Source: Neospora caninum Liverpool
Taxonomy: Eukaryota; Apicomplexa; Conoidasida; Eucoccidiorida; Sarcocystidae
Length of the DNA: 64,000 bases
Assembly: GCF_000208865.1 (NCBI RefSeq)
Contig: NC_018393.1
Coordinates: 2,870,714-2,934,713 of the forward strand
Direction: 5' to 3'
Position numbers and translations under genes: made by a program. Positions 1 through 12,741 of the stretch are shown here, piece by piece (positions within the stretch are counted from its first letter, which is position 1; each line of letters opens with the position of its first letter). The notes below the pieces were generated by a model. That model was given only the letters and a program-made list of their open reading frames with translations. It was not told where the DNA came from and did no database searches.

Positions 1-3000
1 AAAAAAACGCTGGTGTCCTGTTTTTGGAAGTCTCGAGATGCCTTCGTCTTGGAGCCGGAGACGCAGGTTGAGGGAGAAAGATACGAGGGCAGTGGCAACG
101 CTGGCCACGAGCCGCCTTCGCCGGAAAATGCTTGTGTGAACGCGTACAGTCGAGGAGTTGATGGCCAGTAGAGAGTCGAAACCCATAGCGTGTGTTTTCA
201 ACTATAAATGTCTATATATGTGTATATCAAGGGAATATCGATTTCGGCCGCCGTTTGAAGTCGATTCTAACGCGTACGCGTGTTTGCCTCTCAGAAAATG
301 CGACTTGCATGTGTGTATCTCTGCCAATCCTCGTGTGCCGGTATGAATGGCAACGCGCAAATCCGTAGACAGGCACCCAACGGTGGCGGTTTTTCTTCGC
401 CGCTTTTTTTATTCACCTCGGGGTCCGGAGTCAGTGATGGGCACGGGGGCGGCGCGTGAACTGCGGAGTTAGACAGGGGACGTTTTTTGCCACGTCGGCC
501 AGGCGCTTTCTCTTCGAGCGCCGTAAATCTGTGTTTACGGTAGGGGAAATGTAATGATACTGTTTGTGCATGCAGAAATCGTTATTCGTGACTTTGGATG
601 GAACGTCATGCTGCAGAAAACAGCCATGTTCGCCTCTGAGAATCAAGTCCTGTGCAGGGCGGCAAGGGCACACGTTGGCCCGTGCCTTAGGTTTGCGTTA
701 GGACCAAACATGTGAATGTCCACCTGGATATTTAGACATAAATAGATGCATGTGTAGGTGTATCCGTGAATGCTGGGGTGTGTCCGCGTCACTGTTTGCA
801 ACGTGCCGGGGCGTGCCACGGGGTTGGAGAGAGTTTCCCTCTGTGGGCTCGACTGCATCGGCTCGCCACTCGTCAGTCAATGAGCGCTGCTGCAAGTTCG
901 CGTCGAGTCGGCCTCCAAGAGGCATTTCCGAAAATCCCGGAGGGGACTGGCAAGGCCCGTCATACGTATAAGCAAGAGTTCGTACTAATCCTGTATGTTC
1001 GTTGAGCTATCTGCATATGCGCCGGAACATGTTTGTGTGTGCATCTTTTCACGGCTGTCCGTGTTATGTGTACCTGTGTATATATATAGACATTTAGATA
1101 TGCATGTCCCGCGACGCAGTGCTGCGTTGTACCGCGGCAGATCCCATCACGAGTGTGTCTTTTTTGTGTGGATTATTATGCTTTGTGTAACCAAAGTTTA
1201 TGCAATGTGCTCCTGGTCCGTTTGTAGAAGCGAAGAATGTGGAGAGTCATGCGAACCTCACCCACTCCTTTGGTTGATGCCTGTGAGAACTGATTCTGTG
1301 GATGCTTCGATGCCACAGGAACAGACGGCTCTCAGAGCGTGAGCGGCAACTCGTAGAGAAAGATAAGTGTGGCTAACAGGACACCTGCAAGTCAGCGTTG
1401 CCGGGTTACAAAGATCCTGAATATCTGCTCCCTGCTTGTTTCAGCCATTGGTCTTGTCGATCTCCCGTCCACAGTTATCGGCCTAGACAAAACACAAAGG
1501 AGTAGCCTCCAGAATCCGTCGTTTCCTGTGTATGGCCGGCCGTAGACGCGATGCGTACTACATGTGGAGAGCCCACGTCCCGGGGAGAAAGCTCTACGAC
1601 CGAAGCAGGCATTTCGTTTGCCTGTTGATCACGTAAATGCTAAAAACCACCCGTTTTGAATGGTATCACTTCAAAACCACGACCAGAACCTCACGGTGGT
1701 TAGAATGCATGCCAGGCACACACCATGTCCTAGACTGGTGTACACGTGCATCATGAAACAGAGAAACACAGGGGCAACTGCCGTTCGCTCACACGAGCTT
1801 CGGTGCACTTTTTGCACAATGGATTTGTACATGTTGGCATCCCTGGCGGGCAGACTGTTCCGCCGTAAAGAAAAGGAAAGAAGCATTGGTTTTAAGAAAG
1901 GCTCAGAAACGTGATGTGCACCATTGTGGATGGGAACCCGTGCCTACCTATTGGGGTAGGCTGCTGCTTCGTTGTGCAATCGCTCGCTTTTTCGTGCTCG
2001 CGTCTTCTCTCGCTCATCCAGTTTGAGAACTGGATTCTCTAGTGCCTCTCCACAATCATGCACCCCAGCAGTAGCGGTTTTTAAAGTCATAGTTCGCCTT
2101 TGTCCTCAAGGGACCACCGGGATGCTGAATAGGGCTCCAGTTGTGGGATACAGACAACCAAGTTCCGTATGATTGCCGTACACTCGGGGGGCATTTCGCA
2201 GTATTTTAAGCCTGAAAGATCTCTGGACTCGCAGGCCCTCGCACGCAGCTTGTTACTTCTGACTCTTTTCGCCGAGACGGCTACTTGTCAAATGGCGAGT
2301 TCTCTCAACTAGACAGTTTGATAACAGCAAATAGGTTCTTGGCATATTGTTCGTTTCTGCCAGGACATATCCAGGCTGCTTTCTAGCCGGGCGCATTCTG
2401 TCCATCTGGCGAGTCCACCCTGTATGCATCAAAGTGGACAGACGGTCCAAACCGTACCTTTTCCTCGCCCTCAAGATGTGCATGTACATTATTGAAGGCG
2501 GCAAAGGAAATCGAAAACCGAGTCAACTTTCTCTTCGATATCCATCAGACAGCCAGGTGCGGCTTTCGGATAAGCCGGAGTATGCTTCGAGATGTAGCGT
2601 CCTGTGTGTGGAGCGATTCAGGTACAATTAGGGAAAAGCGTAAGCGTCAAGAAGTCGACGCAGACCCCATGCTTTGTGGCTTTGTGTTCTGTCTCCGATC
2701 AACGTAGTTGAGAGTGTAGGTGTAGTCTACATGACCAAAGAAGACCACATATCAATGCAATTGTCCCTTCAGTCGGGTCTCCATGTCGAGCTCGTCAACA
2801 ATACAAACATCGGTCAAAGGAGTTAACAAACGTGGCACAGGAGAATAGTCCCTGAGGCTGTGGACTCCATCGCATCTTGCTGCTTTTCTTCCTTCTCTGT
2901 TTTTGGCTTTTTGGCCGCCCCTTCATCTCCGTGCTACACATGAAAGGGAAACGTTTTTACTTCCTGGTAAGAACCCTTCCTGCTGGGTGTTTCTTTTCGT

Positions 3001-4877
3001 CCACGGGTATGCATTCTTCTGCGGTTTATTCGTAAGGACCCAGACGTGGTCTCTTTGGCGTACACAGGCTCAGGAGGTTCGGACACCCAAGCAGTTTTAT
3101 CACCACGTTCGTTCAGTGGTGTCCTCTCTCTCCATTGCGCTAGACGCTCGGTCAAGGCCATATCTGAAGTGTCCTGTCTCGCAGACACCGTTGATTTTTT
3201 ATCTGGAACACACAGGTGAATCCTTTCTGGCGCATGCCCTCAATCGAGGGTCTCTCGTTACAAAGACAGCTTCTTTGTGCTTCTTTCCCAAGACCATTTC
3301 TCGTCTAGAGGAACGTATCAAAAGTCGCCGCCGTTCTGAACTTACCTAGTTCCTCGTTCCCGCGAAAGGGCTTCTTACCTGCACCGTCGCTGTTCCTCGC
3401 ATCCCACGTCTACAGGTGACAGGCAATACCGCTGGTATTTTGAGTTCTTCTTGTCCTGCATCCCTGAATGTGCGGGTGCCTTACCGAGTTATCTATTTTA
3501 CGTGGTTCTCCATTTCCCGCTTCTTCACATTTCTTCAGAGGTGCCGTCTGAGAGACGAGAAAAGGCCTCTGTCTCAAGCGTTTTACGCCCCTCGCAGAAA
3601 CAGGCAATCATTTCGCTGCCGACTATTTATCCCAAAGTCTGAGCGAGTATTTTCTCCCGTACAGCCATGTGCACGTGCCACACACTTGCTCGAGCATCCA
3701 TTGAGGATAGGTGTACCGATATATGCGGTGCTAGATACTTCTCTCTCTAGGTGTGTGTCGTCGTTACTCATGTGCAGGTGGGAGTGAAAGGAGATTCCTG
3801 AGGGAATCGTTTTTTCTTGGCTGTGCGTCGCCCAGTTTTCTCAGCGGCGTTTTCTACGTCTTCCTCTCTCCACCATCGTTTTGTGTCGGGCGATTAAGCT
3901 GACCATCTCTCTCTTGCCTAGTTCTTCGCTCCCCGCTAACTCATTTCAAGGGGATTTGCGCCAGCTAGATTCACTTTGCGGCGCCTCTCCCCCGGACCGG
4001 TCCCCCGTAAACTCACCTGCCACGCAGTTGTAAAATTCTGTCCTCGCCTTCTCCTTGCCTCTCTATTTACCCCCTTTCCAGGGAAAAGGTGGTAACTTTT
4101 CCATTACCTCGACGCTCTCCCGGCATCCATGAGTTGTCTGGGATAGCTGCTCCGACCATCCGAGAGAGGGTGCAAGGGAAGCGAGGAGCGGACTCGGGAA
4201 AGCAGCCTGCTGATACCCTTTCGGGAACGATAAAGGCGAAATGACAGGGATGTTCGAATCGAATGTGTGTCACCGCGAACACATCTCGAGTCCCCTGTGA
4301 ACGCCCCTGACAAGCAACTCCTACCGCCTCGTTATGTTTATAGACTGAGAGTCGACCTTACATGTAGAGCTGCATGTCTGTACATGTTGGAACCATCTTC
4401 GTAGGTATCTAGTTATGTATCTATGTGTATTTTGGGGAGCAGATACGCGCGCAGCTGTGTGTCAGCCTTCACCACGTTTCGTGAAACGTGCGTGGTCCGT
4501 GACAAAACTCCCTGGACAGGCTGGCGGAAGACGCCTTACCGCCCGTGCTTCGATTTCACACGGATGTTTGCACAATAAAGTATGATGTAGCGTAACGAGC
4601 CCGTAATAGAATGTCGCGTGTCCGGTATTTTCCACCACGTCGTATAGAATCATGCAGCAGAAGAGACTCTGAGGAACTGCTATACATGAGTACAGGACCG
4701 CACTGTACATTCCAACATACGACGGTTTCTGCATCATCCAAAGGATATGATAACGGTAGACAAATTAGAGCATAAGTGAATTTTTATCATCCATGTATGC
4801 GCTATCTACTCCAGACTTACGCAATATATATTCACATTTATCAACGTTTCTTGCTTTTTTTAAATAAACATACAATA
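1..4877. other. Left flank without a supported gene
   Basis: No open frame here is longer than about 150 codons, and none shows a recognisable domain, a run of consistent exon phases or a convincing splice chain. The longest plus-strand frame (2903-3349) opens without an ATG and looks like chance. The stretch holds AT-rich and TG/CA-rich patches typical of coccidian intergenic DNA. It probably carries the 5' flank and promoter of the EGF gene that starts at 4878, but I see no specific regulatory motif I would defend. Confidence 0.5.
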
Positions 4878-7800
4878 ATGATGGTACCCGTCGAAAGTCA
4901 TCAGGGCTTCGGCCATTTCTCGCCCGTGGGGTTTCGGCCTCGCAAACCGAACGTTTTTCTGGTCCTCTGGCCACTCATTGCTGTTGCTTTCCTAAGCGAT
5001 TTCCGCCAAGGCCAGGGAGAGGGAAAGAGCGGCAGGTGCTCATCAACCAGCACTATATCAGGAGTTGCTGCTAGCCCAGCGGGTATGCCCAACTTAACTC
5101 ATCCGCATACTTACGTATTTACGTGTTATGCATGTGTATGTAAAAAAATCCGGTATGTCTGATGCGTCCGTGTACACTTACACGTGTGATAGACGCGCGT
5201 GAGTGAATGTCTAGATGTAATTCAGATCTGGAGTGGAAATGTGCTTAGCCTTGGTGTAGGCGGAGCATGTGCAGGCTTTACCAGCAGACTGTGTGACAAT
5301 GATCTATTATTCAATGCACTCGTGACGCTATCGCCCGGTACTGTGGTTGGAACTCGGTGTGAGCACTAGGGTCCTGCTGTTTCCTCTGAAAAGAAGAAGA
5401 AAATGGGAAACTAGGCTGTAAATGGAGGCGTATTACTTGTATGACCCGTCGGGGACACGGACGTAATGTGTCCGACGACAAACAAGGGGGTGACCCAGAT
5501 CCTTTTAACGCAGTTACACGGAAAGGCGCTTAGACTCGTCCGGTGCATCAGTCACCCTCCATCCGGCTCCAAGTCCCTGTCCAAAGCCGGAAAAGCCTTT
5601 CTTTGTCTCCTGTGTCCCTGGTCTGCTGGCAGGCGTTGGACCGCCGTCGCCTTCGCCGCCTCCATCTGGCTTTCACTTTTCCCCTTCTCATTCAGCAGTT
5701 ATCCCAGACAGTACACCCCCTAGCATACAGCCCCCAGCGCGGGGTAGGGTTCCTTCCCCTTCCTCCCTGTCGACTCAGTCGTACCCTCCTTCGTCCCCGG
5801 GCATTCTGGTGCCTCCCAGTCTCTCTCCCGTCCCCTCCCAGTCGTCAAATGCTCTCCCGATGCCTCTCTCTGTCTCCTCTCTCGCCGTCGCTCCGGCCGC
5901 GGACCCGCGAGCTGGCGCTCTGTACTCTCCCCCCCTACCCGAAAGCGGCCCGCCTGGAGTGCCCAACACTTCAAACTACCAGTATCTGTATTCTGCCTCT
6001 CCGCCTGGCAACGCAAATGGTGTCGTATTTACTGCTCCGGAGTTGGCGCCTCAGCAGGCTCCTGGTTTTCTCTCAGGCCTCCTCCCATCGCGGTCGTCTT
6101 CTGGAGGCTTTCTCGGCTTGAATGGTTCCGGCGAAGGGAGTCCTGGCATCCAGCAATTAGGGACGCTCATGGCAGATATCGCGACGTGTGACCCAAAAAC
6201 GGAGGGCGTCTGTTGTCTCGCGCGGAACTACTGTGATCCTAATGCCACGTGCTTCTCCGACGCGGCTCCAGATTCTGTTTTCGACATACTGAACGCCATT
6301 CCAAGGTGCACCTGCAAAGAGGGATTTGAAGGCGACGGAAGAACAAAGGGGACCGGATGCTCCAATATTGACGAGTGCGCCACAGGCCAGGCGGGCTGTG
6401 AACAAATATGCAAGGATTTCGCCCCTGGATATGCATGCGGCTGCTACGATGGATACAAGCTTAAAGCGAACGGAAAAGATTGCCAGGACATCAATGAATG
6501 CCTAACCGCAAACGGCGGGTGCCAACACGTCTGCGTAAATACACCGGGAACCTTCTTCTGCGACTGCGCTGCAGGTAGGCGCGGCGAAAAAAAATCACGT
6601 CCCTCACGACAAGTCGCCCGGACTTCTCAAGCGGTCAGCACCGCATGACGTTCCTGACAAAGACTTTGCAAGGGTGTGCACCGATGCATATATATATATA
6701 TATACGTGTATGTATACAGTGATGGGTCTTCTTATACCAATAGATAAATAAACAAATATATATATATATATATATATATGTGTTTCTATAATTATACTAA
6801 TATATATATATATATATATGGGCACACAAATAAATATATAAATATATATATAAAAATATATATTTACATGGAGGCGGAACTGGGTTGCCTTGTCCGCATT
6901 CGAGACTCGGTTTGTCTTGAGTAAGGGCATGCCAGGTGAATCGAGTAGTACCTGATGAAACAGGAATGTGTACGTTGTTTGCCCTGTCAGCTCCCCCACA
7001 CGTAACTATTGCGCGGTATGGTGTCAAGCTTGTACATGAAGAGCTGCTGCAACCAGTCTTCTCGCCTCTCTTTTCCTCTGCTAAATGGCAAACCCGCAGC
7101 GAAGTGGAAAGTCGTCGTGCAGTTCTCGTCGAGGGAGACCGGCGGTTTCCCTGCAGAAGATGCCTTCTTTTTGCCGGTGTCTCTCTGTGGCCACAGGCTT
7201 CACCCTCGGCGAAGACGGCCGATCTTGCACAGATGTCGACGAGTGCGCGCTGGATGAGAACATCTGTGAACACCGATGTGAAAACCTGCCGGGTGCCTTC
7301 CAGTGCCACTGCAATCCTGGGTACAAGAGAGGTGCTGACGATCCGCGCAAATGCGTCGATCGCGATGAGTGCGTGGAGGGCTTAGGAGATGGCAGGCCAG
7401 CGTGTGCCTCAGATGGATCGGAAGCATGCACAAATACGCCTGGAAGCTATACGTGCAGTTGCGCACAGGGCTTCAGGTTTGTCCCAGCAGCATCATCAAA
7501 CGCCACGCGCGATTCTTCACCGGGTCCTAGAGGGGGCTCGCAGGAAGCCAAGGAGTTTATCTCGACTTGGGTTAAAGAGTCTGAATCACAAGGTCGATTG
7601 CACACACCCGTGTATTCGTACTTGACGCGCACAAGTGCCAGCTTCGCTGACAGGAATGCCGATGGTTTTGGAGAGGAGACTAGGCAGTCCTACACTGGAG
7701 CACCGGCAACGAACAGAAGGCTGCAGACGCGGCAGCCAAGACGTGGCCTTGTTTTTTCCCCTCGGGATCTAGACGGGAAGAGTCCGAGAGAAGAGAGGAA

Positions 7801-10800
7801 GACGGCGAGGGAAGGAAAGGAGGGGGAACTTGAAAACGGGTCTGCCTCTGCTCTTCAAAGAAGGCTCCAATGGGCTCAAGCTTTAGACGCATTTACTTCC
7901 CTCGCCGGGACAAGTTCCACCGCTTCGTCACAGCGCCACAAGTCGTCTTCTGGAAGTGCCACCGATACAGCCCTGGCTATCGCAGACTTAGCTATGCAAT
8001 TTGCACACATGTATGGAACTGCAAATAAAGCGATTAACGCCATCGGCAGTCTGTCGTCCGCGACTGCCCCGGCGACAGCCATTCAAATTAGCTCACTCTC
8101 GCCTCTGTTGCGGGAAGGAGAAAACCTGAAAAACCGATCTATTTTGCAAGATCCCGGAAGAAGAAGTGGAAAGGAACTCGTGAGCTACAGAGCAGAAGGA
8201 GATGAATCTCAGCAACAAACGTGGAGTGACGAGATGTACGCTGTAGTCAAAAATCTCGAGGTTCTCAGGCGCCAACCATGGAGTGACCCTCCGTCTATAC
8301 CACAAACCGACCGGAATGGAGAGTGCGTCGACATTGATGAGTGTGCAGAATTTCAGAAAGCAGGATTCCGGGCATGCAAAATTGACGAATTAATTTGCGT
8401 TAACACACCTGGTAAGCGTGCGCAACGGGTTACACCTGCGCAAACCGATATGCTTACGTGCACGTGTGCATAGTTGCTCAGGGCCGTGCACCTACAGAGT
8501 CAGAGAGATGGAGCCAGGCTGACGTCGTTCATGTAGACAGGTCGATCTGTGTCGATTCGTTTATATGCATACATGTGCATACGCAGGTACATGTCTATTT
8601 TTCAGCATGCATTTTCTACGTGCATACGCTCCTACAGTGACCATCGCGTGCACATGTGCTGTTCCTGCGGCCAGGAAGTTATGAATGCCAGTGTAGCGAA
8701 GGGCTGGAATATGATGCGGATGCCGCCAGCTGCGTAGACATCGACGAATGTCTTCTCGCAAAAAAGCTTCTTTTTTCGAAGGACAGAGAAGGCCAGGGTG
8801 TCACGCCCGCTGTTCGGCTCCAGCAGCAGCGGGAACTGCAAGGGGGAAGGCTCCTCCCTGGGCGGCCGGCTCTCTGCGACCAAAAGTGTCTGAATCTCGT
8901 GGGGAAGTATGAGTGTGGGTAAGCGAATGCAGAGTCGGAAGAAATGACACAGCATATTCATCGTCCACAAAGGTCCACGTTTCACAGAAAGACCCTCGAG
9001 CAGGTGCATTTGTAAGGGTGCACGTGTTCACAGGCCTATGCATATGTGTAGGTAACTGTTAAAAAGTATGTAAGCTGGTAAAATGATACCGCATGGATGC
9101 ATGCATGTGTGGTATGCATGTGTGGTATTAACGTTTTTTGCCTGACCCTTGGAAGGTCTCACCACTGGAACACCGTGAAGGCGCGCACTTCTCTCTCCCA
9201 TTGGAGCGACTTTAACATTTCGATCTCTTCTTGTCGTTTTTTGCCTTCCCAGATGCTATCCCGGCTTTGTTTTGCAGCCTGATGGTCGGTGTGACGACAT
9301 CAACGAGTGTCTCGATCCTAGTCTTCACGGATGTGAACAACTATGCGTCAACTTGCCCGGAACTTATTCATGCCAGTGTCGGCAGGGCTATCGCCCGAGC
9401 GTCGAGAAGAGGGGAGCATGTGTCGATATAGATGAATGTGCAGAAAACCCCGCCTTGTGTGAATATGGATGTACGAACTTGCCCGGCACGTACGAGTGCA
9501 CCTGTCCTCCGGACAGCAAACCACGAAATGATAAGCGAGGGTGTCAGCCGAATCTGTCGTGCAAAGAAGATGCCTCTCAGTGTCAAGGTGAGGCAAAAAC
9601 GGAGAAGACAGGAAGGAACACGGGCAACAAGAAGGAACGGAGAAGGGAGACAAGAGCGCAATCAGTAGGGAAATAGCGAGCCGCGAAGAAACGAAGCAAA
9701 GGAAAGCGGGAAAATCCCCCGTATATGTAACTAAGTATATGAATTCGTGTAGAGATACAAAAACAAGTGCTTCGGGTCTTCAGTGCAGAGGGTAGCAGGT
9801 TGGGTCCTGCGCCTTGGCTTCGTTCTTTTCAGTAAACGAGCAGCTGATGTTCGCTTGTATGGGCTCTTGCATGCACAGCAAGCTAGGAATGTGTATGCTT
9901 TTTAGCGGTGCGAAAGGATGGGCAAAACGCGCAACCTTCACGCCGCTGCTTGTTTCATTGCCTGCAACGTTTGCGGTTCCACTTTCCCAGGAGATCACGT
10001 TTGCCGCCTTGACGGAACAACCCAGAAATGGAAGTGCAGCTGTCCAGATGGCTTCGCGGCCGCTCAGTCGTCTCCAAGAAACTTGCACCCCCCCCGTTGC
10101 GTCGATATCAATGAGTGTGCTGTGGGCTATCCGACTGCAGGAAGAAATCCATGTCCGGACCTCTACAGGTGAGCAGAAGCAGAAACCAGAGAGAGATCCG
10201 TGCAAACGATGAGTTCGTGGACCGTCTCGGTGAAAGCTCTGGAGATCAAAGAGGAGCCCAGGAATTTGAATGCGGCCCTCCACGTGAATACAGTTGTTCC
10301 ACTAACCATACAAATAGATAAGGACAGAGAGTCATGGTTGAGTACTTGTGATTCCGTAAAAGTAGGACTGGTAGGTTTCTGTGGGTTACATAATGTGTGT
10401 TGTCTGTCAAAAGAGTTGAACCGAAACGTCAGATAGAGGAACACCGTGAGGTGAGCGCGCATCTGTGTACAAGCTCTTTCTTCATCTGTAAATCTTTGTG
10501 GACGTGTGGCGATATGCAGGACTTTTCCAGTTAGAAGAACTTCTCTAGAAGTCGCGTCGCTCTTGTGGACACGTTGTTTGCTATCATTCCCTTCTCTTCC
10601 GTCTGTGACGAACTTCTCTTTTTTCCCAGGCCTTGCTGTCTGAACGTGGCGGGAGGCTTTCAGTGTGTGATGGCACGAAGGAGGGGCCTCGCCGCCAACC
10701 GGCAGCTGTACTGTGAGGCTCCCAGCTTCGACTTTCAGGGACGCCTCAACAGGTAGCGGGAGAAAGGCGTGCGTGTCTGAATGGAGAAGTGAAAAGTTGA

Positions 10801-11570
10801 GTTATACCCTTCGGTTCAGTTAATATATAATTAGAAAGGAAGTTCCGCGCGCGTTGGCCTGAAAAGTGCCAGCGACAGATACCACGGCGGATGCCGGCAC
10901 AGAACGCGCAGCAAGCACAGCGGGATGAACTGTCTTTCCTATTTCGCGTTTCGTTCGCCTTTTATCTAAGTGAATCCCTTCTCGCTCATTTTGCGGGAGA
11001 GAGGGGGCGTAGGTCAGGAGCAGACGACGGCTCTAAGCCAGGAAACGGGTCATCTAGTTGCAGGGAGGAGACGCACATGGTGACAGGCTTGCATTCATGC
11101 AAGGAAGCCTTCCGTTGTGATATCGTAATCACGAAGAAGAGAGGCAAGACCCGAAAACTAGCTCTCGTCGAAACAAGCGAAGTAGCTGCCACAAACAGGT
11201 ACTTACTCTACAGTTAGGAGCAAGGGCTCCGTAAATCTGGTTCTCTGTGCACATGTGTACATCCGCATATCAATAGGGAATAAACTGTCTTGACAAAGAT
11301 TCTGCCGAGTGCTATTTGTCGTAGGCCACTTCACAGCTAAATTTTGTGGTCGCCCGTTGCCCTCGACCACAGAGGGAAATGAACAATCTTGTATCGTGTC
11401 AGAAACAGTATAGGAGGCTGGTCACCGCGAACGTTTTCCACTATGGTCCGGCATGGGATATATTTACAAACCTGTTTCTGGACCGAAAATACCTAAAGGC
11501 ACTTCTCTTCTGCAGGAGCTGTCGCACGCAAGGCCAACCGGACAAAAAATGCCCGGATAACTGCAGATAA
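4878..11570 (+). CDS. Secreted multi-EGF (calcium-binding EGF-like) protein, nine exons
   Basis: Exons read as 4878-5082, 5633-6574, 7197-8411, 8675-8918, 9253-9587, 9991-10168, 10630-10752, 11013-11198 and 11516-11570. All have GT/AG borders and compatible phases, giving about 1160 residues. The N-terminus has a hydrophobic run (NVFLVLWPLIAVAFLS, residues ~29-44) that could be a signal peptide or signal anchor. A Pro/Ser-rich stretch follows. From about residue 254 to 1080 there are about eleven EGF modules, many with the calcium-binding D-I/V-D/N-E-C signature. EGF 5 is split by a low-complexity insert of ~280 residues. The C-terminal tail (SGADDG..., ending CPDNCR) has no membrane span, so the product is probably secreted, as with many coccidian microneme or matrix proteins. 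That localisation is inference. Least certain are exon 1, chosen because its phase-1 donor joins the strong acceptor at 5632, and the last two exons. It runs convergent to the gene ending at 12742. Confidence 0.8.
6687..6864. repeat. (TA)n-rich block in EGF-gene intron 2
   Basis: Four TA-dinucleotide runs, separated by short AT-rich spacers, lie within the intron between 6574 and 7197. They are simple-sequence DNA and do not touch the coding exons. Confidence 0.9.
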
Positions 11571-12741
11571 CCGAATTGGGTAGGCTCGGACACTGAATGC
11601 TACTACTGACCATACGTAGGCGCTACTCGGTCGTTGCGAAGAGAGTCTGTCAGTGCGCTTCTCTCCACCAGTAATATCAACGTATAAAATGTGCGTTTGC
11701 CCAGAGGATCGGAATTAAATAAGTTACCACGAAGGAATAGACGAAGAGTGAAGCGGGCCAAAAGAATAAAGAAACATCCTGTTTTCTCTTACCAACCCAG
11801 AGAGGCTATCGTGGACAGTCCTTTTCCTGGTACCTTCGCGGACACAGAACACATGGAAGGGAACAGCAGGAAAAGACGTGAAATTATAATGGGCACCGAA
11901 GGCCTACGGCCTTCGGTGCCAAGCAGGTGGCAGGTTTCCGTTGTGGTTTCTCGGTACTGAAAAGCGAACTGAACTGCAGGATAATTCCTGTCGAAAAAAC
12001 GCGAATACCAGTCTGAAGCACTACAGTAAAAATACTGTGGGTAGTTCCCACCACAGCATGTGACGTTGCGGTCGCTAGTGCCTCTTCGATCGCTATGATT
12101 CTCATATTCCGAACAGATTACCTGTCTGCATCTCTACGCTAAAAGCGGAAACCGAATATTTATGCGTCCACGTGTTCTGTCGATACAGACGGGATTACAT
12201 ACACATGAAACCAGCTGGTTTACATCTACAAATACATCGTGTCCCTTGAAAGGAAACGCCGCGCACGCGGTGGTACTGTCTCTATGCGTGCATGTGACAG
12301 ATATACAATGGGGGTTTTCCGGAGCCCAGTCGGCAAAACTGGAGCAAGACATGGACAGCGAAAACGCTTCCAGTAAGGAGGCCGTCTTCGCAACGGAGAC
12401 GGGTGTACGTTTTCATCCAGCAGCGTCTCCTGAAACGTTACCACCTTCGTGTACCAGAGGGTCAGGCCACGAACAAGTCCGTACACTGGCGCTTCTGTAC
12501 GGACGCGCTACACAAGACGAACGGCCCTCTCATATCTCAGGAACTGTCCACCGAAGAGAGAAAAACTCAGTAGCAGCAAACGGACGTTGACAAAATTTCC
12601 AAAATAACTGACATCTGGAACATTCTTCTCTTCAGACAGGTACGCACACCTACGTGCACCACCTTACAAGAAGATGGTGCTGAGCTGTATTGGTAGGGCT
12701 TGTTGTGACTACAACGAAATCTCCGCCTCGTCAGTTACCCA
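11571..12741. other. Intergenic region between two convergent genes
   Basis: This is the shared 3' flank of the EGF gene (plus) and the repeat-protein gene (minus). The frames present (for example 12162-12590 plus) lack domains and splice support. The one notable structure is the perfect hairpin at 11892-11920, listed separately. Confidence 0.6.
11892..11920. repeat. Perfect 13-bp inverted repeat, 3-nt loop
   Basis: The left arm GGCACCGAAGGCC (11892-11904) and right arm GGCCTTCGGTGCC (11908-11920) are exact reverse complements separated by TAC. Ten of the 13 pairs are G:C, so the stem would be very stable as RNA from either strand. It lies about 320 bp past the EGF stop codon and about 820 bp past the end of the convergent gene. 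No function is known to me. A 3'-UTR structure or a structured processing signal are possibilities. Confidence 0.95.
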
